A stretch of DNA of 64,000 nucleotides. Source: Brevundimonas bullata. Its GTDB lineage: Bacteria > Pseudomonadota > Alphaproteobacteria > Caulobacterales > Caulobacteraceae. Numbering within the stretch: the stretch's first letter is position 1; each line of letters starts with the position of its first letter. The stretch is taken from positions 110,407 to 174,406 of the forward strand of contig NZ_QLLC01000002.1 of NCBI RefSeq assembly GCF_003350205.1. The letters are read 5' to 3'. A program made the translations under genes and the position numbers. The notes beneath the pieces are model-generated. The model searched no databases, was not told where the DNA came from, and saw nothing but the letters and a program-made list of their open reading frames with translations. Positions 26,806-41,435 of this stretch are shown here, in pieces.

Positions 26806-28227
26806 TCAGCGGGCCGGGCGGATGCGCAGGACGCTGTCGTTGCCGTCGCTGCTCCAGCCGGATTTGACGGCGGCGTAGATGTTGCCGCGCCCGTCGGTCG
26901 AGACGTGGTTGGCCACGGGCGGCGCGGGCAGGTTGGCGACGATGCGGCCGTCGACGTCCGTCACGGTGACGGTGCCCGCGCCGAAGGTGCTGACGAAGGC
27001 GCGACGCGACCTGGGCTCGAACACCACGTTCAGGGCGCCGGCCCCGACCGGGGTGTCGGCGATGACCGAACCGTCCGCGCCATTCAGGACGACCAGATTG
27101 TCGGTGCCTTGCGCGGCCACGAAGATGCGGTTGGTCTGGGCGTCATGGGCGACGCCGATCACGCCGCGCGCGCCCGGCACCGGATAGACGTGTTCCACCT
27201 CGTCGGTGCGGGTGTTGATGACGGCGATCTCGTTGGTCGAGTTCGACGCCACATAGAGGCGGTCGGCGGCGCGGTCGTAGGAGACGCTGGCGGCGGAGAA
27301 GGTCTCGCCGCGCACGGTCGAGTCGATCTTGATTCGCTTCGACACCGACAGGGCGGCGGTGTCGAAGACGACGATCTCGGGCTGGAAGGTGGCGCTGGCG
27401 TAGGCCTTGCCGTCCTGCTCGTCGATGACGACGTCGCGGGCGTGGTTGACCGTGCCGGGCTCGAACTGACGGACCAGCGACAGGTCCGACTGGCGATAGA
27501 CGGCCACCGTGTTCTGGCGGCTGTTTGTGACCCAGACCGTGTCGTGGGCGTCATCGACGCCGACGCCATAGACGGCGAAGACGCCGCCGTCCTGGACCTG
27601 ACCGTCGCGGCCCGGTCGGTCGGGGGCGTCTGCCGGGGTGATGCGGGCCTCGACCGCCAGGGTGTCGGCGTTCAGACGCAGCAGTTCCGATTGCAGCACC
27701 GGCGGGCGGCCGACCGCCGACGTGGCGAAGACGGCGTTGCGCTTGGCGCTATAGGCGGTCTGATACAGGCCGCGCGTCGGCTGAACGCTGGTGACGCGAT
27801 AGGCCGCCTCGCCCGACAGGGGCACGGTCGGCGAGATCTTCAGATTGGCCAGGACGGCGTTGTAGGGCGCCTGGGACACGGCCACGATCGGGTGGTTGCC
27901 GGCGCTCGCATTGGCGGGGATCGACAGGCGGGCTTCAAAGCCGCCCTCGGCGTTGGCGACGACCGGGCCGGTCGACAGCGCCGTCTGGCCGTACATCAGG
28001 ATGACCGACTGACCTGGGCGGAAGCCGCGACCCGTGGCGACGACCTCGCCGCCGGCCAGCACCGGCTTGCCCCGCTGGGCCGAGGCGAAGCTGACCTGGC
28101 CTTCCTGCAGGCGCTCGGGGGCCGAGAACAAGGCCTGGGCCGAAGCGGCGGCGGGGAGGGCGACGGCCGAGACCGTCAGAAGGGCGCCGAGGGTGACGCC
28201 GCGAAGGGAGTTGCGGAGGTTGGTCAT
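26806..28227 (-). CDS. YncE-like periplasmic beta-propeller protein (second copy, with extra N-terminal domain)
   Basis: A 473-residue exported protein. After the signal peptide (VTLGALLTVSAVALPAAASA) comes an Ig-like domain of about 110 residues (VVATGRGFRPGQSVILMYG), then YVTN/NHL-type propeller blades (TVWVTNSRQNTVAVYRQSD, LYVASNSTNEIAVINTRTD, IFVAAQGTDNLVVLNGADG). It is about 115 residues longer than the first copy because of the added domain. It starts 16 bases after the receptor 2 stop, so it is cotranscribed with that receptor. Its function is unknown; association with TonB-dependent iron uptake is inferred from the repeated neighbourhood. Confidence 0.86.
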   Translation of the reverse strand: MTNLRNSLRGVTLGALLTVSAVALPAAASAQALFSAPERLQEGQVSFASAQRGKPVLAGGEVVATGRGFRPGQSVILMYGQTALSTGPVVANAEGGFEARLSIPANASAGNHPIVAVSQAPYNAVLANLKISPTVPLSGEAAYRVTSVQPTRGLYQTAYSAKRNAVFATSAVGRPPVLQSELLRLNADTLAVEARITPADAPDRPGRDGQVQDGGVFAVYGVGVDDAHDTVWVTNSRQNTVAVYRQSDLSLVRQFEPGTVNHARDVVIDEQDGKAYASATFQPEIVVFDTAALSVSKRIKIDSTVRGETFSAASVSYDRAADRLYVASNSTNEIAVINTRTDEVEHVYPVPGARGVIGVAHDAQTNRIFVAAQGTDNLVVLNGADGSVIADTPVGAGALNVVFEPRSRRAFVSTFGAGTVTVTDVDGRIVANLPAPPVANHVSTDGRGNIYAAVKSGWSSDGNDSVLRIRPAR

Positions 28228-28243
28228 GACTGTGTTTTCCGGA

Positions 28244-30334
28244 TCAGAAGCGGGTGGTCAGGCCGACAAAGAAGCGGCGACCGGGGGAGTAGTAGCCATC
28301 GCCTGCGCTGCCGCTGATCTTCTCGGCGAACAGGTTGGAGACGCCGGCGCGCAGCGTCACCGTGTCGGACGCTTCAAAGGCGGTGGTCAGGTCGAACTCG
28401 GTGCGCGCATTGGTCAGGGTCGAACCGCCGCTCAGCTGTTCGCCGGTATATTGGGCCGACAGCATGAGCCCCAGGCGGTCGGTCGCCCGCCAGTCCAGCG
28501 AGGCGTAGCCCGACCATTCCGGCGTGGTGATCAGGTTGGCGCCCGTGTCCAGGTTCTTGGCCTCGATCATCCAGGTGGCGTTCCCGCGCAGGGTCAGGCC
28601 GTAAGGCAGGTCGGCCTGGCCGGTCAGCTCCAGCCCCTTGGTGCGGGCGCGCTGGATGTTCTCGTTCTTGGTCCACCAGCGCCCCTCGAAATAGCCGAGC
28701 GGCGCGTACTGGATCTTGTTCTCGAAGTCCGTGTGGAAGTAGGTGGCGCCGAACCGATAGGCGGGGCCGTCATAGGCGAAGCCGATCTCGTAGCTGGTGC
28801 TTTCCTCGGGTTTCAGTTTGGGGTTGCCCGCCATCCAGCAGCCGCCCGAGGCGTAGATCAGCGGATTGCCGTTGCCGTCCAGGATCGGATTGCCGTTCTT
28901 GTCCTTGGCGACCATCCCGACCAGGCCCCGGCAGCCGTTGCCCCCGGAGTTGGTGGCGGCGCCGGCGCTGTTTTCTTTCAGGGACGGTGCGCGGAAGCCC
29001 TTGGACACGCCGCCGCGCAGGGTCCAGGCCTCGGTCGGGCGCCAGACCAGATAGGCGCGCGGGCTGAAGTGCTCGCCGTATTTGTCATGGCTGTCGAGGC
29101 GGCCGCCCAGGGTCAGCAGCAGGTTCTCGCGCAGGGTGATCTGATCTTCGGCGAAGATCGCCGCCGTATCGCCCGTCAACGTGGCGCCGGTGATGACGTT
29201 GCCGTCATAGTCGATCGGCACCGTGCCGATGGTGTCGGTGTTGGTCAGCTCTTCCTGGCGATACTGGGCGCCGAGCGCGAACTTGTGCAGCCAGACGAAG
29301 GTCTTCTCGAAATTCCACAGGCCGTCGACGATCCACTCCTGGAACTCGCCGGAGCCGCCGTACTCGCCCATCGCCTTGTTCTCGAAGGCGTTGCGATAGA
29401 CGTCCAGGCGCGTCTGGCCGAACGACCACTGGCCTTCATGGCTGGCCCGGAAGTTGGTGCGCTCGGTCTCGGAGCCGAAGGCGCTTTGCGGCGTCGGCAC
29501 GCCGTTGCGGTTCGGCACGAGCAGTTTGGGCGCCAGGGGCTCTTCCACCCCGTAGTTGGCTTCGAACGAGACGTTCTGGTTGTCGAGCGGCGCCCAGTTC
29601 AGCACGCCGTTCAGGCTCTTGTTGACGACCCCGCCCGTGCCGTTGGCGCCGGCGATATTGACCTCGTCCGGATTGGTGCGGGCGTAGGTCGCGCCCAGGC
29701 GCAGGCCCAGGGTTTCGGTGATGGGGCCAGCCACGTTGACGCCCAGTTGATAGGCGTCGCCGCGCTCGGACTCCTCGGACCAGGTGTAACTGGTGTTGGC
29801 CGAGCCGCGCCATGTCGGGGCGATCTTGCGGGTGATGATGTTGATGACCCCGCCCATCGCATCCGAACCGTAGAGCGACGACATCGGGCCGCGCACCACC
29901 TCGATGCGCTCGATCATGTCGGGCGAGATCCAGTTCAGGTCCTGGCGGCCCAGGTCCGGGCGATAGCTGATGTCGCGCGAGTTGCCGACGCGCCGACCGT
30001 CCACCAGCACCAGGGTATAGTTGTCGGGCAGGCCGCGGATGGTGATCTTGGACATGGCGCCGGTCGGGCTGACGCCGCCCGTCACGCCGGGCAGACGGCC
30101 CAGCAGTTCGCCGAGGCTTTGAACCGGCTGACGCTCGATCTCTTCGCGCGTGATGACGCTGACCGACGCCGGGGCGTCACGCACATCGACGCCCGTCGCC
30201 GAGGCGGTGACGACGACGTCCGAGACGGTCGTGGCCTGCGGCTCGATTTTGGCGGGGCTCGCCAGGGCGGGAGAGGCGGCGAGCAGGGTGGAAGTCATCA
30301 GGCCGAGCCCGATGCGGCGTTTGGTATGAAGCAT
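28244..30334 (-). CDS. TonB-dependent siderophore receptor (FepA/CirA-like), second copy
   Basis: A 696-residue receptor of the same class as the first. Signal peptide, then SDVVVTASATG as TonB-box region, plug motifs ITIRGLPDNYTLVLVDGRR, IERIEVVRGPMSSLYGSDAM and GGVINIITRK, and a barrel ending FVGLTTRF. An asparagine/glycine-rich loop (KDKNGNPILDGNGNP) is unusual and probably extracellular. It is followed by a YncE-like gene and divergent from a LysR gene across an AT-rich 246-base spacer with two Fur-like boxes. Confidence 0.9.
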   Translation of the reverse strand: MLHTKRRIGLGLMTSTLLAASPALASPAKIEPQATTVSDVVVTASATGVDVRDAPASVSVITREEIERQPVQSLGELLGRLPGVTGGVSPTGAMSKITIRGLPDNYTLVLVDGRRVGNSRDISYRPDLGRQDLNWISPDMIERIEVVRGPMSSLYGSDAMGGVINIITRKIAPTWRGSANTSYTWSEESERGDAYQLGVNVAGPITETLGLRLGATYARTNPDEVNIAGANGTGGVVNKSLNGVLNWAPLDNQNVSFEANYGVEEPLAPKLLVPNRNGVPTPQSAFGSETERTNFRASHEGQWSFGQTRLDVYRNAFENKAMGEYGGSGEFQEWIVDGLWNFEKTFVWLHKFALGAQYRQEELTNTDTIGTVPIDYDGNVITGATLTGDTAAIFAEDQITLRENLLLTLGGRLDSHDKYGEHFSPRAYLVWRPTEAWTLRGGVSKGFRAPSLKENSAGAATNSGGNGCRGLVGMVAKDKNGNPILDGNGNPLIYASGGCWMAGNPKLKPEESTSYEIGFAYDGPAYRFGATYFHTDFENKIQYAPLGYFEGRWWTKNENIQRARTKGLELTGQADLPYGLTLRGNATWMIEAKNLDTGANLITTPEWSGYASLDWRATDRLGLMLSAQYTGEQLSGGSTLTNARTEFDLTTAFEASDTVTLRAGVSNLFAEKISGSAGDGYYSPGRRFFVGLTTRF

Positions 30335-30418
30335 CTGTGCCCCCGAAGGCGTGCGTTGAAAGGGCGGGAACCGCCCGGTTGGGGAGGAATGCTCACGCTT
30401 GTGAGCGACAAGCGCTTC

Positions 30419-30433
30419 TAATAATCATTCGCA
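30419..30433. promoter_or_regulatory. Fur-like box upstream of receptor 2
   Basis: TAATAATCATTCGCA, a 7-1-7-like element in the AT-rich spacer 85 bases upstream of the receptor start. It shares TCATTCGCA with the reverse strand of the box before entC. Confidence 0.6.
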
Positions 30434-30525
30434 TTATAGGCTCAATGACGCACTCGGCATGGGGCGCATTCGCAATCGGGCATGAGCCTTCACCTGCTGG
30501 ACAAAGGTAGGCGATATATTGCAAT

Positions 30526-30540
30526 TAATAGTCATTCTTA
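30526..30540. promoter_or_regulatory. Second Fur-like element upstream of the LysR gene
   Basis: TAATAGTCATTCTTA matches the 30419 element at 12 of 15 positions and lies 41 bases before the LysR start, so it could act on either divergent gene. Confidence 0.45.
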
Positions 30541-30580
30541 TATTGGCATGGCGACGCTTAAGGTCATTCAGGAGGACGGG

Positions 30581-31504
30581 ATGTCCGGGCGGCCGCCTAT
30601 TCGCGCCGATTTCAACCTGCTGCAGCCGCTGATGGTGCTGATCGAACAGCGCAGCGTTTCGCGCGCCGCTGACCGCCTGGGCATGGGGCAGCCGGCCATG
30701 AGCCGCGTCTTGGCTAGACTGCGGGATCAGTTCGACGATCCCTTGCTGGTGCGCGGACCGCGCGGGATGATGCTGACGCCGCGCGCGGAGGCGCTTCGTG
30801 GTCCGCTTCGCGCCTGGCTGCGGGACGGCGAGGCGCTGATCCGGGATCATGACGCGGACCCGCGCAGCATGAAGCGGACCTTCCGCCTAGCCTCGACGGA
30901 TTTCGGTCTGCTGAGCGTGATCGCGCCGACGCTCGGCCTCATCGAACGAGAGGCGGGCGGCGTGGAATTGGCCGTCGAACCTCTGTCGGACGCCAGCCTA
31001 AGGCGGCTGGGGGACGGGCAACTGGACTTCGTCCTGACCGGGTGGAGCCCCCAGGGGGCGGGCCTGAGGGCGCAGTGGCTGTTTCAGGAGACCTATCTGG
31101 GACTGGCCCGGGCCGATCACCCCGTGCACGCTTCGATCCCGACGCTTGAGGATCTGACGCAGTGGCCGCACGTGTCGGTGTCGATCGGCGACGGCTTCGG
31201 CGACTGGATCGCAGAGGACCTGCCTGATCTGGCGGGACGGCGCGTGCTGATCTCCGCCGAGAGCTTCTCGCTGACACCCTATATGCTGTCGGGCGGCGAG
31301 GCGGTGGCCATCCTGCCGCGCCGCGCCGCCGAGCAGTTTGCAGCGACGCACGATCTTCGGACATTTCCGGCGCCGAGCGGAATGCGGCCCTTTGACTATC
31401 ACCTGGTCTGGCACGAGCGCTCTGGCGAGGATCACGCCACCCGATGGCTGATCGACACCCTGGCGCGGGCGTTTGCTGCGTCAGCGGACAGGGCTGTCAG
31501 CTGA
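30581..31504 (+). CDS. LysR-family regulator in the siderophore locus
   Basis: A 307-residue LysR protein. HTH region: FNLLQPLMVLIEQRSVSRAA, DRLGMGQPAMSRVLARLRDQ, then DPLLVRGPRGMMLTPRA. The upstream frame is open to 30482, but AGGAGG at 30570-30575 directly before ATG 30581 settles the start. It is divergent from receptor 2 and its YncE partner, and followed convergently by the sensor kinase, so it likely regulates siderophore uptake; the effector is unknown. Confidence 0.91.
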   Translation: MSGRPPIRADFNLLQPLMVLIEQRSVSRAADRLGMGQPAMSRVLARLRDQFDDPLLVRGPRGMMLTPRAEALRGPLRAWLRDGEALIRDHDADPRSMKRTFRLASTDFGLLSVIAPTLGLIEREAGGVELAVEPLSDASLRRLGDGQLDFVLTGWSPQGAGLRAQWLFQETYLGLARADHPVHASIPTLEDLTQWPHVSVSIGDGFGDWIAEDLPDLAGRRVLISAESFSLTPYMLSGGEAVAILPRRAAEQFAATHDLRTFPAPSGMRPFDYHLVWHERSGEDHATRWLIDTLARAFAASADRAVS

Positions 31505-31528
31505 CGACGTCGGGGCCGTAGATCAGGA

Positions 31529-32944
31529 TCAGGCCGGCCGACAGGACGAGGGCGCCGATGGAAGCGTGATCTCCACCGCCAGCCCTGGCGCATTGTCTGA
31601 AAGGCGCAGCTGACCCTCGTGAGCCTTGATCACGGCGGCGACCATGGCGAGGCCCAGTCCAGATCCGGGCCTCAGGTCGCCGGGGTTGATCCGGTAGAAG
31701 CGCCGCAGGATGTTTTCACGCTCCGCGACGGGGACGCCTCTGCCGTGGTCGGCGACGCTCAGGACCGTTTGTCCATCTCGCAGTCCTGTCGTCACCTTGA
31801 TCTTGGCGGGGGCGCCGCCGTGGAAGACGGCGTTCTCGATCAGGTTGGCCATCGCCTGCTGCAAAAGGGCGGCGTCGCCCGCAACAGGGCCACAGGGCTC
31901 CGCCGTCACCGTCAGGGACCCGCCGCTCTCTTCGACAATCGGGCGATAGATTTCGCCGACTGTCGCCGCGATGGCGGCGAGATCCAGATAGGAGACGCGC
32001 AGGACGTCGCCGCCGCTTTCGATGCGCGCCAAGGTCAGCAAGGCCTCGAACAAGGCGCTGACCTGGTCGGTCTCCTCCAGCGCGCGTTCGATGGCGTCGT
32101 CACGGGTCTCGACGTCCTCGATATGGGCGGCGACCTGCTCCAGCTGATTTCGAACCCGGTTCAGCGGCGCGCGCAGTTCATGGGCGACGCCCTCGGACAG
32201 GGATTTGAGGGCGGTCATCGCAGCCTCCTGCCGGTCCAGCATTCGGTTCAGATTGGCCGCCAGTTCGTCAAACTCGCGTCCCAGCCCCTCGGCGGGCAGA
32301 CGAGCCGAGGTCTGGCCGGCGATGATGCGCCCGACCGCCTGATTGACCCCTTCGAGCCGCCGCAGGAACAGCCGTCCCGAAAACCACCCTCCGGCCAGGG
32401 CTAGAAGTATGAGGCTGAACCCGCTCCACAGGGCGAAACGGCGAACGCCGCCACGCAGTTCGTCCAGGTGCTGAATGTCGCGGCCCACAGCCAGCAGGGC
32501 GCTGTCGGCCGCGTGATCGCTAAGCACCAGCATATTGGGCGCCTGATCCGGCCAGCGCGTTTGGCGGGCCTTGGTCGGCAGGTTGCGCCGAAAGCCGCTG
32601 TCGTTCACCGCCATTCGCGTCAGGCCGTTGGAAAAGGTGCTGCCGTCCGGGGCTTCAACCAGCAGCAGATATCGCCGGGCGTCGCGATTGCGCGCCTGGG
32701 CGTTCAACTCGGCCACCAGGGCCGCCCCGCCGCGCCGGTCGGCGTCGGCGCGCATGACCTCCATCTGATGGCTCAGCCCCTCACGCACCTCGGCTTCCGC
32801 GAAGCGGAGCATGCCGTAGTCCACGGCCGCCACGATGGCGGCGGCGCCCAGGCCGAACAGGGCCGAGAAGGCGGCCGCATAGCGAAGACTGGCGGTGGAC
32901 CAGACGGACGGCCTGCGCGCCCTAGTCGGGGGTTTTGAGGACAT
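31529..32944 (-). CDS. Membrane sensor histidine kinase of a two-component pair
   Basis: A 471-residue EnvZ/QseC-type kinase. Two membrane helices (AFSALFGLGAAAIVAAVDYG; WSGFSLILLALAGGWFSGRL) flank a periplasmic domain of about 120 residues. HAMP, HisKA (VAHELRAPLNRVRN) and HATPase (NLIENAVFHGG, DHGRGVP, GSGLGLAMV) follow. ATG 32944 lies inside the regulator gene end (23-base overlap), so the two are coupled. With the regulator it sits directly beside the enterobactin-type operon, like PfeS/PfeR next to the Pseudomonas enterobactin receptor; the signal is unknown. Confidence 0.92.
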   Translation of the reverse strand: MSSKPPTRARRPSVWSTASLRYAAAFSALFGLGAAAIVAAVDYGMLRFAEAEVREGLSHQMEVMRADADRRGGAALVAELNAQARNRDARRYLLLVEAPDGSTFSNGLTRMAVNDSGFRRNLPTKARQTRWPDQAPNMLVLSDHAADSALLAVGRDIQHLDELRGGVRRFALWSGFSLILLALAGGWFSGRLFLRRLEGVNQAVGRIIAGQTSARLPAEGLGREFDELAANLNRMLDRQEAAMTALKSLSEGVAHELRAPLNRVRNQLEQVAAHIEDVETRDDAIERALEETDQVSALFEALLTLARIESGGDVLRVSYLDLAAIAATVGEIYRPIVEESGGSLTVTAEPCGPVAGDAALLQQAMANLIENAVFHGGAPAKIKVTTGLRDGQTVLSVADHGRGVPVAERENILRRFYRINPGDLRPGSGLGLAMVAAVIKAHEGQLRLSDNAPGLAVEITLPSAPSSCRPA

Positions 32945-33599
32945 AGCCCACACCCCGGATCGTGTGGATCAAGTCATAGTCGAAGCCTCGATCGACCTTG
33001 GCCCTCAGGCGGCTGACATGGGCGTCGATCAGGTTGGCGCGCGGGTCGAAGTGGAACCCCCACAGGCTCTCCAGAAGCATGGTGCGCGTCACGGCCTGAC
33101 CGGCGTTGCGTGCCAGTCGTTCCAGCAGTTTGAACTCATGAGGAGTCAGATCGAGGACTTCGCCCGCGCGCACGGCCCGGTGCGCGACCACATCGATCTC
33201 CAGATCGCCGACCACATGGCGGGCCGAATGATCCGCGAGGGGAGGGCGCCGGATCAGGGCCTGCAATCGTGCGCTCAACTCGCTGAAGGCGAAGGGCTTG
33301 ATCAGGTAGTCGTCAGCCCCGGCGTTCAACCCGGCCACCCGGTCATCGACCGATCCCAAGGCCGTCAGCATCAGCACGGGCGTCTTGAGCCCCGCCGCGC
33401 GCATGGCCTGAACAACTTCCAGACCCGGCAGGCCGGGCATCATTCGGTCCGCGACAATGGCGTCATAGGCGCCGACAACCGCCATGTGCAGGCCCGTGTC
33501 GCCATCCTGGGCTTCGTCAACCGTATGGCCCTGCTGCCGCAGGCCCTCCGCCACAAAGGCGCGAGCGCGGCCGTCGTCGTCAATGATTAGCATTCGCAT
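32922..33599 (-). CDS. OmpR-family response regulator
   Basis: A 225-residue regulator. The receiver has DDD near the start, acceptor Asp in DAIVADRMMPGLPG, then LTALG and KPFAFSE. The C-terminal winged helix shows LTPHEFKLLERLARNAGQAV and VSRLRAKVDRG, as in PhoB/OmpR proteins. ATG 33599 (AAGGG 4-5 bases upstream) or ATG 33593 are both possible. It is divergent from the enterobactin-type operon, with a 141-base spacer that contains inverted repeats, so both units may be controlled together. Confidence 0.93.
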   Translation of the reverse strand: MRMLIIDDDGRARAFVAEGLRQQGHTVDEAQDGDTGLHMAVVGAYDAIVADRMMPGLPGLEVVQAMRAAGLKTPVLMLTALGSVDDRVAGLNAGADDYLIKPFAFSELSARLQALIRRPPLADHSARHVVGDLEIDVVAHRAVRAGEVLDLTPHEFKLLERLARNAGQAVTRTMLLESLWGFHFDPRANLIDAHVSRLRAKVDRGFDYDLIHTIRGVGYVLKTPD

Positions 33600-33639
33600 T
33601 AAACCCTTGTAGTGCGGACGGCGGGGCTGGCTAGCCCAG

Positions 33640-33661
33640 TTGCGAATTAATCTCATCGCAA
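33640..33661. promoter_or_regulatory. Inverted repeat between response regulator and entC
   Basis: TTGCGA and TCGCAA arms are separated by 10 AT-rich bases (33640-33645 and 33656-33661). It could bind Fur or the response regulator. Confidence 0.5.
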
Positions 33662-33697
33662 GGCGGCGCGAAGGTTGATCGGCTATAGCCCGCATTG

Positions 33698-33714
33698 TTG
33701 CGAATGATACGCAA
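33698..33714. promoter_or_regulatory. Fur-like operator of the siderophore biosynthesis operon
   Basis: TTGCGAATGATACGCAA is an 8-1-8 palindrome with one mismatch, 27 bases before the entC start. It resembles alphaproteobacterial Fur/Irr sites and would place biosynthesis under iron control. Confidence 0.65.
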
Positions 33715-33740
33715 CGGCATGGTGTGCGTTGGGATCAGTC

Positions 33741-34978
33741 ATGGACGCTAGGGCGACGGATTTCTGGAGCAGTCCCGATCTGGCGGTGCAGATCGGCGGG
33801 GATGCGCCGACACCTCAGGATAAGCCGGAAGCGGCCATGGATTGGGCCTTCGGCCTGGCGACCCCCGAACTGAGGCTGTTCACCACGGGTGTTCAGCGTC
33901 GTCTGCCGTCAGGGCCGGCGGCGACCCTGGGCGAGCGCGCACGGCGCTTCTTCTCGGAGTATCCGGCTGCGGGGGGCCTTGAGGTTTCGCCCCGGCTGTT
34001 GGTCGGCGCCATCCCCTTTGATCGTGAAGACGGCGACTGTCTTTTCCTGCCGGAGCGCGCCGCTAACCGCGCCTGGAGCCCCCCTTTTCATCGGACTTCG
34101 TCTCCAGGCAGCAGACGCATCACAGCGGAGCCTTCGCGCGCCGTCTATCAGGACGCCGTCGGCAAGGCGCTGGTTTCCATCCGTGCGTCCCGCGAAGGAG
34201 CGCAGCCTGTCGACAAGGTGGTTCTGTCGCGCAGCCTGCGGCTGGAAGCCGACGCTCCGTTCGACGCCTTCGCCCTTTGGCGAGACCTGCAGGCGGACCC
34301 GTCGGCGGCGCGCTTTCTGGTTCCCCTGGGTCCGGGGAGGAGTAGGGCGATGCGCCGTCTGGTCGGCGCCTCGCCCGAACTGCTGATCTCCAGGCGTGGG
34401 GCGGCGATCCTGTCGCATCCTCTGGCTGGTTCCGCCCGGCGCAGTCCCGACCTGTCTGAAGACGAGGCGGCGGCCCAGGCTCTGCTGACCTCTGACAAGG
34501 ACCGCCGCGAGCATGGCCTTGTGGTCGAGGCCATCATGGATCTGCTGGCGCCCTGGTGCAGCGACCTGCGCGCGCCGCCGGGTCCGGCCCTGGTCTCGAC
34601 CCGGACCATGTGGCACCTCGGCACCCGCATCGAGGGTCGCCTGCGTTGCCCGGACGAGGGGTCTGCGGCTGAACTGGCGGCCTTGCTGCACCCCACGCCC
34701 GCTGTCTGCGGTTCGCCGCGAGACCGCGCCGCTGAACTGATCCGCGAACTGGAGGCCTATGATCGCGGCTTCTATGCCGGTGCGGTGGGCTGGACCAATG
34801 CTGCGGGCGACGGCGCCTGGTACGTGGCGCTGCGCTGCGCGGAAGTCTGCGGCCGCGAGGCGCGGCTTTATGCCGGCGCCGGCATCGTCGAAGGCTCCGA
34901 CCCGGCGGCCGAGGCGGATGAGACATCCGGTAAATTCCAGGCCGTCCTGCGCGCCCTGGGCGTCGATGAGGCGAGCCT

Positions 34979-34982
<4 letters not shown>
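33741..34982 (+). CDS. entC: Isochorismate synthase, first gene of the catecholate siderophore operon
   Basis: A 413-residue chorismate-utilising enzyme of the EntC/DhbC type, converting chorismate to isochorismate, the first step to 2,3-dihydroxybenzoate. Family motifs are clear: [75 protein letters not shown] and [16 protein letters not shown] 33741 after GGGATCAG is chosen over the in-frame TTG upstream. It opens a six-gene operon in which every junction but one is a 4-base overlap, and a Fur-like palindrome lies just upstream. Confidence 0.93.
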
Positions 34983-36603
<1,621 letters not shown>

Positions 36604-36607
<4 letters not shown>

Positions 36608-37251
36608 GCGCGCCGAAAGGGCTGCCGACCGTATCGGCCTACGCCTTGCCGAGCGAGGCTGAGATCCCCGCCTCGCGCGCCCAGTGGACCCTGGAGCGCG
36701 ACCGCGCCGCCCTGCTGGTCCATGACATGCAGGGGTATTTCCTGCGTCCCTATGCGTCGGACGCCGAGCCTCTGCCGGGACTGATCTCCCATATCGCCCG
36801 CCTGATCGCGGCGGCGAGGGCGGCGGGCGTGCCCGTCTTCTACACCGCCCAGCACGGGGATCAGGACCGCCGCGACCGGGGGCTTCAGGCCGACCTTTGG
36901 GGACCGGGCATGAGCCGCGCGCCCGAGCATGAAGACATCCTGTCCGAACTGGCCCCGGCGCCGGGGGACTTTCCCCTGGTCAAGCATCGCTACAGCGCCT
37001 TCCAGCGCAGCAATCTGGAGACCCTGATGCGGGCGCGTAGGCGGGATCAACTGATCGTCTGCGGCGTCTATGCCCACATCGGCTGCCAGCTGACGGCGGC
37101 CGAGGCGTTTCAGCGCGACATAGAACCCTTCTTCGTCGCTGACGCCCTAGGCGACTTCTCTCGCGAAAAACACATGGAGGCGGTGGCCTGGGCCGCCGCT
37201 GTCTGCGCGGTCGCGACCTCGACCGCGCGCATTCTGGACCGACTGACATGA
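36604..37251 (+). CDS. entB: Isochorismatase (EntB N-terminal domain only)
   Basis: A 215-residue isochorismatase that turns isochorismate into 2,3-dihydro-2,3-dihydroxybenzoate. The fold motifs match Ent[15 protein letters not shown] (catalytic Asp), [14 protein letters not shown] (Lys) and [13 protein letters not shown]. In E. coli EntB an aryl carrier domain is fused at the C-terminus; here the protein ends after the isochorismatase domain and the carrier is encoded by the next gene, overlapping by 4 bases. Confidence 0.93.
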
Positions 37252-37511
37252 CCAAGCTGACCCCGCAGGACCTGACCCTGGAACGCATGCGCGCCGATGT
37301 CGCCGCCGTTCTGCACGAAGCGCCCGAAGCCATTCTGGACGACGACAACCTGATGGATCTAGGCGTGGACTCCCTGCGCGTCCTCAATCTCAGCCTGCAG
37401 TGGAGCGAGACGGTGTCGTTGGAGTTCAGCGAATTGGCCGAGCACGTCACCCTGGCCGAGTGGTGGGCCATCATCCGCCAGAAGCGCGCCGCGCTCGGCG
37501 TCGAGTCCTGA
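37248..37511 (+). CDS. Stand-alone aryl carrier protein (equivalent to EntB C-terminus)
   Basis: An 87-residue carrier protein. The phosphopantetheine attachment site is LMDLGVDSLRVLNL (Ser in DSL). Sequence features (ERMRADVAAVL, LAEWWAIIRQ) fit the aryl carrier type of siderophore synthetases. It should receive dihydroxybenzoate from the EntE-like ligase and present it to the condensation domain of the downstream synthetase. A 4'-phosphopantetheinyl transferase is needed and is not in the window. Confidence 0.9.
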   Translation: MTKLTPQDLTLERMRADVAAVLHEAPEAILDDDNLMDLGVDSLRVLNLSLQWSETVSLEFSELAEHVTLAEWWAIIRQKRAALGVES

Positions 37512-37514
37512 GGC

Positions 37515-41431
<3,917 letters not shown>

Positions 41432-41435
<4 letters not shown>

